Shown here in pieces: positions 55,687 to 63,009 of a stretch of 64,000 nt of DNA. A program made the translations under genes and the position numbers. The DNA is from Edaphobacter bradus. GTDB taxonomy: Bacteria > Acidobacteriota > Terriglobia > Terriglobales > Acidobacteriaceae. Each line of letters begins with the position of its first letter. Position 1 is the first letter of the stretch. A model generated the notes under the pieces. That model searched no databases and was not told the origin of the DNA. It saw only the letters and a list, made by a program, of their open reading frames with translations. The DNA lies in the NCBI RefSeq assembly GCF_025685645.1, contig NZ_JAGSYF010000002.1:682001-746000 (forward strand), written 5' to 3'.

Positions 55687-56176
55687 CGAAATTGAGCGGA
55701 TGGTCGTTACAAGAGTTTTTGATGCCCCACGCGAGTTGGTTTGGAAGGCGTGGACAGACCCGAAGTACGTGATGCAGTGGTGGGGACCGAAGGGCTTTAC
55801 TGCGCCCGTTTGCGAGATGGATTTTCGCGTTGGAGGAAAATTCCTCTGCTGCATGAAGTCGCCGGATGGGCAGGAGTTCTGGAATGCGGTTGAATACCAC
55901 GAGATTGTTCCATACGAGAAGATCGTTTCCTTGATGTACTTTTCCGACTCGAAGGGAAACAAGATCGAGCCTGCGCAATTAGGAATAGAACATGAGGCTA
56001 TAGACGGTGCGTACGACGTGACCATCTTTGAGGATCTCGGAAACGGCCAGACGAAACTTACCTTCATTGGAAATGAACCCATGGAGAGCGCGAAAAATAG
56101 CGGTCAAATGGAGGGCTGGAACCAGATACTCGATAAACTTGCTGCGGTTATTGCGGAGCTGGTGCAGGCGAAATAG
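55667..56176 (+). CDS. SRPBCC/AHSA1-family protein
   Basis: A 169-residue START-like helix-grip protein (Aha1 C-terminal domain type). FDAPRELVWKAWTDPKYVMQWWGPKGFT and the C-terminal ESAKNSGQMEGWNQILDKLAAVI are family signatures. It binds a small hydrophobic ligand; ligand unknown. Start ATG overlaps the regulator gene, so expression is coupled. ArsR-SRPBCC pairs are common in soil bacteria. Confidence 0.9.
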   Translation: MTENTVSEIERMVVTRVFDAPRELVWKAWTDPKYVMQWWGPKGFTAPVCEMDFRVGGKFLCCMKSPDGQEFWNAVEYHEIVPYEKIVSLMYFSDSKGNKIEPAQLGIEHEAIDGAYDVTIFEDLGNGQTKLTFIGNEPMESAKNSGQMEGWNQILDKLAAVIAELVQAK

Positions 56177-56429
56177 GAAGTTGCCGTTTTGACAATCGTC
56201 ATGCGCGAGATACAGCTGAGGCTGGCGGCGAAGGCTTGGTTAGAACAGGCTTCTCGCCGCTCGGCCGAATAGTCGCCTTTCCGCATAAGTGACCCTTGGC
56301 TCAACTGTTGACTTCTGGCCTTAGCACTCATTGAGAATAATTTAGGCGCCGAAAGGCCGATTAGTAATGATAAAGCGCTTGTGTTGACCAGTTGCCGAGC
56401 GGCTCAGGCATCGCTCCTCGCCTCAAAAT
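56177..56429. other. Intergenic stretch, nothing recognised
   Basis: Sequence after the SRPBCC gene without coding character or clear structure, ending at repeat element E2. Confidence 0.4.
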
Positions 56430-56714
56430 AAAACCCTCAAAACCCCCGCAAAATCGCATGTCAAGCCCCAATACCACCCATCTCAAACAAACGAAGCAAC
56501 TTACAGCTGGCAGAGCAGTTTCCTCAATTCGCTACAATAGAAATAGAAACGGAAAATGCCCGGACCGAATCCGGGCATTTCACCGTTAACACGTTTATTT
56601 TCAATATTTTGACCCTTAAGCCCTTTAGATGGAAGAATTTGCACTCAAAGTCCGAACCTAAATCACCTGTAATGAAGACTTTGCTCCAAACAAGGGGGAC
56701 GGGGTACCCCCTCC
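56430..56714. repeat. Composite hairpin-centred element, copy E2
   Basis: Contains AAAATCGCATGTCAAGCCCC (56449-56468), then GCTACAATAGAAATAGAAAC, a perfect 10-bp hairpin (aaatgcccgg / ccgggcattt, 56554-56580), GAAGACTTTG and a G-rich tract with ggggtacccc. In reverse orientation it aligns along its whole length with E3 at 62300-62580 in order and spacing, although the hairpin arms differ in sequence. It fills the gap between the SRPBCC gene and the receptor gene, whose stop it touches. Confidence 0.7.
56554..56580. terminator. Hairpin in element E2, likely bidirectional terminator
   Basis: aaatgcccgg / ccgggcattt is a perfect 10-bp stem with a seven-base loop and A/T-rich flanks, lying between the converging SRPBCC and receptor genes. 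Confidence 0.6.
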
Positions 56715-59700
56715 CTAGAACGACAACCGGGCCCCAAACTGGAACTGCCGCGGATCACTCGCAGCCGTCTCCTGTCCTGCCGCGGTATACAGCAGGTTCA
56801 CGTCCAGCGTGTTGTTCTTGTTGATCAGGTTGAAGACGTCCGCCGTAAGCTGCAGCGAGGTCTCGTGCGCGAAGGTGAACGCCTTGGCCAGCCGCAGGTC
56901 CGTGAAGACCGTATAGGGCTTCGTCGCCACATTGCGGCTGAGGTTGCCGTTGAAGTAGCTGCTCCCCGCTGCCGCTCCTGCCGGCGCGTCGATGTAGCAC
57001 GGAAGGTTGAACGCCCCCGTCGGCGAGTACTTCGAGAGCACTGGAGCCGTTCCGCAGCCCGTCACACCGCTCGTCGGCGAGACCGCGTTCGGCCGGTCCG
57101 TCAGCGGGTTGAAGTCGAAGTTCGCGTCCGTGCCCGTCAGGATGTTGAACGGCCTTCCTGACGACACCTCAAAGATCGGAGCCACCGTCACATTCGAGAA
57201 CACCGCCGGCACAAAACCCGTGCCGCCCAGCCGTCCCGAGTTGTACACGCCCGAGATCACCACCCGGTGCCTCTGGTCGAAGGTCGAGTTGCTGCGCTCC
57301 GCGTTCGGGTTGAAGTTGTTCTGCGGAGAGTCCGAGGTCGAGACGACGTCGGTCGAGTCATCGATCGCGTGCGACCAGGTGTAGCTCACCAGAAACTCAT
57401 ACTGCGTCGAGAAGCGCTTCCTCAGGTTTACGCTCAGGCCGTTGTAGCTCGAGGTCCCCGTCGTCAGGTTGGGAGACATATCGCCGAACGGAACCGGCAC
57501 GCCGACGCCCAGGCCTTCGCTCGCCGCAATCTGGCTGGCCAGCGCAACGCACTGCCCCGCACCCACGCTCACCAGGAACGGCGCCAGCGACTCGTTCAGC
57601 CCCGACTTGCGGAAGAAGTTCAGCAGCGGAGGCGCGACATACGGCCCGCCCGGCCCAAGTCCGCATGGCACGGTGCCGCTCGCTGTCGCCACCGTCAGTG
57701 GATTCGATGTCGGCCCTGCGACCGCCGTCACCGGAGTTCCGGGCAACACTGATGCCGTGCCCGCCTTCACCGCCGCCACCGCCGCGCGCCAGTTCGCCAC
57801 CAGCAACGATGGATTCACCGGGTTCACGTTCACCGGCCGGTTCAGGTGCCGTCCGCCGGTCGAGTTGTACGCCACATTCAGCGAGAGGTCGTGACCCAGA
57901 TCCTGCTCGATGCCGAACGAGATCTGCTGCACATACGGCGTCTGATAGTGCAGGTCCGCGGGCAGGCCTGAGGGCAGAATCGCCAGCGGGAATCCGCTCG
58001 CAAGGAAGTTCTGGTTCACGAAGACCGAAGCCGTGTTGTTCGGATCGAAGCGCTGCTCTCCAGGAAGATAGTTCAGCCCTGGAACGGGCAGGCAGTTGTG
58101 ATTCGATAGCGAGCCCTGGAACGTATTCGTCGCGTTCAGGTTCAGCGGGCTGATTGTGCTCGCCGCCGTGCACGGCGCTCCGCCAGCGAGGATCGTCAGA
58201 GGCACCGTCGTCGAGTTGAAGACGCTCGACTGCGCTTCCAGATTGCCCGGCGCGCGGTCGTAGAACAGTCCGTAGTTCCCCCGCACCACCGTCGTGCCGT
58301 CGCCGCGAACGTCGTACGCTACGCCGATGCGCGGAGCGAAGTTCGTGTCCTGCAGCCGAATCCCCTGGCGGACCCCGAAAGCCCGCTCAGCCGCGTAGGT
58401 GTTGGCGTTCAGCGCACCCTGCGTCGGGAAGGCCTCGACGTCGTAGCGCAGGCCTGCGTTCAGCGTGAGACGGCTTGTCATGCGCCAACTGTCCTCGAGA
58501 AACGCTCCCAGCACCTTGAGGTCGTATTTGAACGTCGTCCGCCCGATGCCCTGCGCGAACGACTGCGGAATCCCCAGGCCGTACGCCTGAATCGGCGAGA
58601 AGCCCGGAAGCCCCGCCAGTTGTGGTGAGATGTCCGTCGCGCCCAGCCCGGCGAAGGTGTAATCGCCTCCGCCGTAGAGCTGTCCCTGCTTGAGGTTGAT
58701 CGGAATATAGCGCAGATCGATTCCCGTCTTGAAGGTGTGGTGGCCTCGCGTATAGGTGAAGTTGTCCTCGAACTGCGACTGGTTCTCGATGCGATCAACT
58801 ACCGAGAACGGCGTCTTGCCGAAGTAGGCAAAGCCGGGAATGTTCACCGCTACGCCGCTGCCGCCTGTCGAACTCGTCGGAGCAAACCGGATCGGATGCC
58901 GCGCATACTGCACGCGCAGCTCATTCACCTTGTTCGCGCCGATCAGGTACGTGTAGTGACCGGCGATAGCGAAGTCGTGGAACGTTTGAGTCGCCGTGCG
59001 CGAGAAGGAGTTCTCGCCGAGGTTCTGGTTCGCCGCATTCTCCTGAATTCCGGTGATGTAGCTCGGGCTAATGCCCGCCGTCACAAAGATCTGCTGATTG
59101 CTCGTCAGCTTGTGATCGAGCCGCAGTGAGTACACCTCTGTCTTCTCCGTCACCGGAAAGTTGCCTATCAGGCTGTTCAGCGGAACATACGAACCCGGAG
59201 TCGCCTGGCCCGACGTTACGAAGTTGGCCCCCCCGATCACCGGCGCGAGGAACGCAGGATTCTTGCCCGTAAGCGCAAGCGACGAGCTCGAGCCGACCAG
59301 CGCCACGTATTGCCGGATCCCCGGGGTCGCCGCAGGCGCGGCCGAGAGAAACGCCTTCTGCTCCGGTGTCCCCTGAATCGTCAGCGCACCCGCAGGAGCG
59401 CCGTAGAATTTGCTGACGTCGATGTTCGTCAGGCCGAAGTTGTTGCGTCCGATGTCGGAGAAGCCCGACTCCTGCCGCCGCGTGATCTCGGCCGAGAAGA
59501 AGTAGAACGTCTTGTCCGGAACGATCGCGCCGCCCACGGTGCCACCTGCCTGCACGCGAGTATATGCAGGCTGATTGACCGTCGAGAACGGGTTGGTCGC
59601 CTGAATGTAGCGGTTGCGCAGGAAGCCATACGCGCTCGCGTGCGTCGCATTTGTGCCCGACTTGGTCACGATATTCACCACACCGCCCGACGCGCGCCCG

Positions 59701-60407
59701 TACTCGGCTGCGAAGCCGTTGGTGACGATCTGGAACTCCTGCACCGCGTCCTGCGAGACCGTCGCACGCGTTCCACCGGAGATGTAGTCACCTGCATCGG
59801 CGCCATCGACGTTGATGGAGTTCGAGCGGGCGCGCACGCCGCCGAAGTTCAGCCCGCTGGTCGGGATCGCTCCGACTGCAGGCGCTGCATCGCGAGCGAT
59901 CTGCGAGTTCGTCAGGGTGAAGTTGATGTAGCTGCGACCGTTGATGGGAAGGTTATTGATGCGGACCTGGTCGACGGTCGTGGACTGCGAGCTGCGCTGC
60001 GTCTCAATGATGTCGGCACCTGCGTCCACGTTCACCGTCTCGCTGCCGCTGATGGAGAGGTTCAGCGCCAGCTCGGCCTGCTCGCCCACGGTGAGCACGA
60101 CGTGGTTCCCGGTCAGCTTCGCGAACCCAGCCGCGGTCGCCGTCACGGTGTAGGTTCCCGGAGGCAGTAGCAGCAGCAGGTAGTTGCCCTGACCGTTGGT
60201 CGTCGTCGTGCGCACGTAGCCCCTGGAGTCGTCAGTAATCGTGACGGTCGCGCCCGGAACCACAGCTCCCGAAGGATCGTGGACCGCGCCGCTGAGCTGC
60301 GCCGAGTCTACGTTCTGGGCCGACGCCGCCTGCAGATCGAACAACAGTGCAAGCGACAGAGCTGTGGCCAGCGAAAGAAGAGAGAGCCGCAAACGACGTT
60401 TCATCAT
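56715..60407 (-). CDS. Oar-like TonB-dependent receptor
   Basis: A 1230-residue outer-membrane receptor, third of its kind in the window. Signal peptide (LSLLSLATALSLALLF ... ASAQ), carboxypeptidase regulatory-like domain (AQLSGAVHDPSGAVVPGATV, PPGTYTVTATAAGF), plug with INGRSYINFTLTNSQIA, VDGADAGDY, AVQEFQIVTNGFAAEYGRAS and GGVVNIVTKSGTN, then a long barrel ending QFGARLSF. AGGGG precedes the ATG pair at 60407/60404; a TTG two codons earlier is less likely. It is closer in plug sequence to typical acidobacterial Oar proteins than the copy at 9067-12564. Substrate unknown. Confidence 0.94.
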   Translation of the reverse strand: MMKRRLRLSLLSLATALSLALLFDLQAASAQNVDSAQLSGAVHDPSGAVVPGATVTITDDSRGYVRTTTTNGQGNYLLLLLPPGTYTVTATAAGFAKLTGNHVVLTVGEQAELALNLSISGSETVNVDAGADIIETQRSSQSTTVDQVRINNLPINGRSYINFTLTNSQIARDAAPAVGAIPTSGLNFGGVRARSNSINVDGADAGDYISGGTRATVSQDAVQEFQIVTNGFAAEYGRASGGVVNIVTKSGTNATHASAYGFLRNRYIQATNPFSTVNQPAYTRVQAGGTVGGAIVPDKTFYFFSAEITRRQESGFSDIGRNNFGLTNIDVSKFYGAPAGALTIQGTPEQKAFLSAAPAATPGIRQYVALVGSSSSLALTGKNPAFLAPVIGGANFVTSGQATPGSYVPLNSLIGNFPVTEKTEVYSLRLDHKLTSNQQIFVTAGISPSYITGIQENAANQNLGENSFSRTATQTFHDFAIAGHYTYLIGANKVNELRVQYARHPIRFAPTSSTGGSGVAVNIPGFAYFGKTPFSVVDRIENQSQFEDNFTYTRGHHTFKTGIDLRYIPINLKQGQLYGGGDYTFAGLGATDISPQLAGLPGFSPIQAYGLGIPQSFAQGIGRTTFKYDLKVLGAFLEDSWRMTSRLTLNAGLRYDVEAFPTQGALNANTYAAERAFGVRQGIRLQDTNFAPRIGVAYDVRGDGTTVVRGNYGLFYDRAPGNLEAQSSVFNSTTVPLTILAGGAPCTAASTISPLNLNATNTFQGSLSNHNCLPVPGLNYLPGEQRFDPNNTASVFVNQNFLASGFPLAILPSGLPADLHYQTPYVQQISFGIEQDLGHDLSLNVAYNSTGGRHLNRPVNVNPVNPSLLVANWRAAVAAVKAGTASVLPGTPVTAVAGPTSNPLTVATASGTVPCGLGPGGPYVAPPLLNFFRKSGLNESLAPFLVSVGAGQCVALASQIAASEGLGVGVPVPFGDMSPNLTTGTSSYNGLSVNLRKRFSTQYEFLVSYTWSHAIDDSTDVVSTSDSPQNNFNPNAERSNSTFDQRHRVVISGVYNSGRLGGTGFVPAVFSNVTVAPIFEVSSGRPFNILTGTDANFDFNPLTDRPNAVSPTSGVTGCGTAPVLSKYSPTGAFNLPCYIDAPAGAAAGSSYFNGNLSRNVATKPYTVFTDLRLAKAFTFAHETSLQLTADVFNLINKNNTLDVNLLYTAAGQETAASDPRQFQFGARLSF

Positions 60408-60522
60408 AGACAAGACCCCTTGTAAGCACCCATGACTGCGAACGTTTCGCAGCGGCAGAAAAGCAAATCTTTGCGACGCGATGTTCTACATGAATGGGCA
60501 TTCACTAGGCAAGAGGTTCGTA

Positions 60523-61278
60523 CTAATCTGTGCCTGCTTCGGCACTTCGTCCGCCCCCGCCAGCCTCCACCTGCCGCCGGCCGTAAGGACACAGCTTTAG
60601 CAGAGGACACTGGCTGCACTTCGGTCCGTCGAAGGTGCAGAGCGTCTGGCCCAGCTTCTTGACCAGCGCGTGGTGCTCGTCGAGCATCTCGGCGGTCCAC
60701 GTCTCGGGGACCAGGCGCATCAGGCGCTCCTCCGTCGTCGCCGCATCGGCGCGCGGTGTCAGGCTGAGCCGCTGAACGACGCGCAGGTGGTTCGCGTCGA
60801 TCGGCAGCGCGCGCCGGCGCAGCGTGCTGAAGTTGACCACCGCCGCGCTGATCTGCGGGCCGACGCCGGGGAACTGCTCCAGCCACGCGCGGATCTTGTC
60901 CGTGCGGTAGCGCGCGAGGAAGTCCAGCGTCAGCTCGCCGACGCGGGCCGTGATCGCCTCAAGCGCCGCCTTGAGCTGCAGCGCCTTCTGCTCCGGAAAG
61001 GTGACGTTGGAGATGGCCTGCTCGATCTCCGGCAACGGAGCGTCGCGCAGGTTCTCCCACGAGCCGAAGCGCTCGCGCAGATGGCGGACGACCGCGTAGG
61101 TCAGCTCCGTCTTCGTCCGCGTGGCCAGCAGCGAGTAGATGAACTGCGAGAGCGGGTCCGACGACTCGCGCGCCGGAGGCTGGCCGAAGTGCCCCAGCAG
61201 AAGCCGGTGGATGTGCGGGAGGCGGTCGTCGTAGCCTTTCTGCGGTCCGGTCTGCTCGGTGAAGAGTGAGTCGTTCAT
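60523..61278 (-). CDS. Endonuclease III-like HhH-GPD glycosylase with 4Fe-4S cluster
   Basis: A 251-residue base-excision-repair enzyme. HhH motif LEQFPGVGPQISAAVVNF, catalytic Asp161 in LPIDANHLRVVQRL, and C-terminal [4Fe-4S] ligands CTFDGPKCSQCPLLKLC with exact endonuclease III spacing (C-x6-C-x2-C-x5-C). The lysine of endonuclease III (GVGRKTA) is Gln142 here, so AP-lyase activity is probably lost and the protein should be a monofunctional glycosylase. The ATG at 61278 is preferred to a long Arg-rich upstream extension. It follows the asparaginase gene by 14 bp and is likely co-transcribed. Confidence 0.88.
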   Translation of the reverse strand: MNDSLFTEQTGPQKGYDDRLPHIHRLLLGHFGQPPARESSDPLSQFIYSLLATRTKTELTYAVVRHLRERFGSWENLRDAPLPEIEQAISNVTFPEQKALQLKAALEAITARVGELTLDFLARYRTDKIRAWLEQFPGVGPQISAAVVNFSTLRRRALPIDANHLRVVQRLSLTPRADAATTEERLMRLVPETWTAEMLDEHHALVKKLGQTLCTFDGPKCSQCPLLKLCPYGRRQVEAGGGGRSAEAGTD

Positions 61279-61292
61279 CGTCGTTGCTATTG

Positions 61293-62270
61293 TCAGGGAT
61301 TCCGCGTCACACCGAGCCGTGAGCCCTCGGGGGTCTGCAGACCCCAGGCCATGCGCGGCGTGTTGTGCGCGAGGCCGATGCGGCCGTCCGGGCCGAGCAG
61401 GATGATTCCGCCGTGGCCCTGGAGGCGGTCGTAGAGGTAGTCGATCGCAGCCTCCGCGGCCTCCTGCGGCGACGAGCCTGCGGCCACGCGGTCGACGGCC
61501 CACTTGCCCAGGACGAGCTTCATGATCGGCTCGCCCCAGCCGGTGAGCGAGACCGCCGCTGAAAGATTGTCGGCGTAGCAGCCGCAGCCGATCAGCGAGG
61601 AGTCCCCGACGCGGCCGGGGGCCTTTGACAGCGTTCCTCCGGTGCTGGTCCCGGCGGCGAGGTTGCCGTGCTGGTCGAGCGCGACCGCCCCGACGGTGTC
61701 GTGCGAGTGCGCCGTCGGGTCAGGAACCATCTCGGACGGCTCCCCCTTCTCCTTGTCCAGCGTGGGCGGCCCGGAGAACGTGGTGTCCTTCGCGCCCTCG
61801 AGCTCGGCCTTCTGGAAGGCCATCAGCCGCTCACGCTCGCGCGGGACGATGAGCTCCGTGTTGTCGACGAGCGTCATGCCGTGCTGCGTTGCGAACCGCT
61901 CCGCGCCCGTCCCGACGAAGTAGACGTGCGGGCTGTAGTCGAGCACCAGTCGCGCCGCGTGGATGGGGTTGCGCAGCCGCTCGACGCAGGCGACTCCGCC
62001 GGTGCGAAGGTTGGCACCGTTCATCAGCAGGGCGTCGAGCTGCACGCGTCCATCGCGGGTAAGGAATGAGCCGCGCCCCGCGTCGAAGGTCTCGTCGTCT
62101 TCCATGACGGCGACGGCGGTCTCGACCGCGTCGACGGCGCTCGCTCCCCGCTCGAGGAGGCGGTAGCCGGCGGCGAGGGCGTTGGCGATGCCGGCCTCGT
62201 GGGCGGCGATGGCGTCGTCGGGCATGGCCCAGGCTCCGCCGTGGATCAGCAGTGTCGGTTGCGGCTTCAT
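61293..62270 (-). CDS. Isoaspartyl peptidase/L-asparaginase (Ntn hydrolase)
   Basis: A 325-residue plant-type asparaginase that cleaves itself before a threonine. N-terminal PTLLIHGGAWAMPDD is typical; the catalytic Thr is in HSHDTVGAVALDQHGNLAAGTSTGG, where the alpha/beta cleavage should occur before T. The second-subunit blocks GRVGDSSLIGCGCYADN and GHGGIILLGPDGRIG follow. It removes isoaspartyl residues from dipeptides and hydrolyses asparagine. The ATG at 62270 matches the family start; an ATG at 62282 is also in frame. Element E3 lies immediately upstream. Confidence 0.93.
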   Translation of the reverse strand: MKPQPTLLIHGGAWAMPDDAIAAHEAGIANALAAGYRLLERGASAVDAVETAVAVMEDDETFDAGRGSFLTRDGRVQLDALLMNGANLRTGGVACVERLRNPIHAARLVLDYSPHVYFVGTGAERFATQHGMTLVDNTELIVPRERERLMAFQKAELEGAKDTTFSGPPTLDKEKGEPSEMVPDPTAHSHDTVGAVALDQHGNLAAGTSTGGTLSKAPGRVGDSSLIGCGCYADNLSAAVSLTGWGEPIMKLVLGKWAVDRVAAGSSPQEAAEAAIDYLYDRLQGHGGIILLGPDGRIGLAHNTPRMAWGLQTPEGSRLGVTRNP

Positions 62271-62299
62271 CTCTCTGAGCATTGTATGGAAGCGGGGTC

Positions 62300-62580
62300 G
62301 AGCGATGCCCCCCTCTCCCCCGTTTTTGTGCAAAATCTTGAATCAAATAGGCTTAGGCTTGGACTTGCGGCGTAAAGTATTCCATTAGAAGGGCCTAGGA
62401 TTCAAAGTCTTCACAACAAATGGGTTGCGGGTTAAAGAGTGAAGCCCCGGCTGGCCGGGGCTCTGATCTACTTCTATTTTAGCAACTCGCCGGAACTAGT
62501 TTGCCACCTGGAAGTTGCTTTGTTCTATGGACTTAGATGATTTTGGGGCTTGACATGCGATTTTGGCCGGATTTGAGCGA
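62300..62580. repeat. Composite hairpin-centred element, copy E3
   Basis: Order on the plus strand: C-rich tract, TTTTTGTGCAAAATCTTGAA, TTGGACTTGCG, TTCAAAGTCTTCACAAC, hairpin agccccgg / ccggggct (62443-62462), CTGATCTACTTCTATTTTAGC, gccacctggaagttgctt, and TTGGGGCTTGACATGCGATT. All blocks recur in the same order in E2 (inverted), and the first half recurs in E1. The tract end lies next to the asparaginase start. Confidence 0.7.
62443..62462. terminator. Hairpin in element E3
   Basis: Perfect 8-bp stem agccccgg / ccggggct with a four-base loop, at the centre of element E3. It could end transcripts, but no gene ends next to it. Confidence 0.45.
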
Positions 62581-62696
62581 TCATCGATAGCTATTCTCTT
62601 AGATCTATGAATTTGTGGCGCGTTAGACGGCAGAAAAGCAATAGATCAGTCGCTTCGTCCTTCGGACTTCGCTCCGGCCTTCGGCAGAGTGGAACC

Positions 62697-62737
62697 CACT
62701 CATGACGCGAAAAAGCCGCGTCATGAATGGGGCACCC
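62697..62737. repeat. REP-like repeat R6
   Basis: On the minus strand a GGGTGCCCC head is followed by attcatgacgcg-gctttttcgcgtcatgagtggg: a perfect 10-bp stem (tcatgacgcg / cgcgtcatga) unrelated in sequence to other family members. It lies just downstream of the small gene at 62747. Confidence 0.8.
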
Positions 62738-62746
62738 GGCACCCGG

Positions 62747-62962
62747 CTAGCTCAACCGCCAAGCGTTTTTGTCAAGCAGCTCTCTCTCGATGAATGGCCA
62801 ATCGAGTTCGTAGGCCGAAAGTTCGCCCGAGAGGCTAACGAGGGAATCGTCGGTAAACCAACGTTCCTCCCCGTCGTGACGCACAAGGCAGACGTAGCGG
62901 CCGCGGATCAGTTTTGCTACTTCGGAGGGTGCGACGAAGATGGTAATGAACAGGTCTTCCAT
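62747..62962 (-). CDS. Small hypothetical protein
   Basis: A 71-residue soluble protein (EDLFITIFVAPSEVAKLIRG, CLVRHDGEERWFTDDSLV, ELDWPFIERELLDKN). The frame has coding-like composition, alternating beta/alpha pattern and ends next to a REP hairpin, as true genes here do. It resembles no family I know. The start may be the ATG at 62962 or an upstream codon to 63013. It lies between the methyltransferase stop and repeat R6 and could be a small accessory gene of that unit. Confidence 0.55.
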   Translation of the reverse strand: MEDLFITIFVAPSEVAKLIRGRYVCLVRHDGEERWFTDDSLVSLSGELSAYELDWPFIERELLDKNAWRLS

Positions 62963-63009
62963 GGGCGTAGGTAATACTCCTCTGCGGGTAGATATGTGAG
63001 TATGCAATC

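Noticed and set aside
56177..56430. Possible tRNA or small RNA in the gap after the SRPBCC gene
   Set aside because: I saw no cloverleaf, T-loop sequence or terminator-like end.
62539..62570. TTGACA in GGGGCTTGACATGCGATT as a promoter
   Set aside because: No -10 box at 16-18 bases in either E2 or E3, so I treat it as part of the repeat only.
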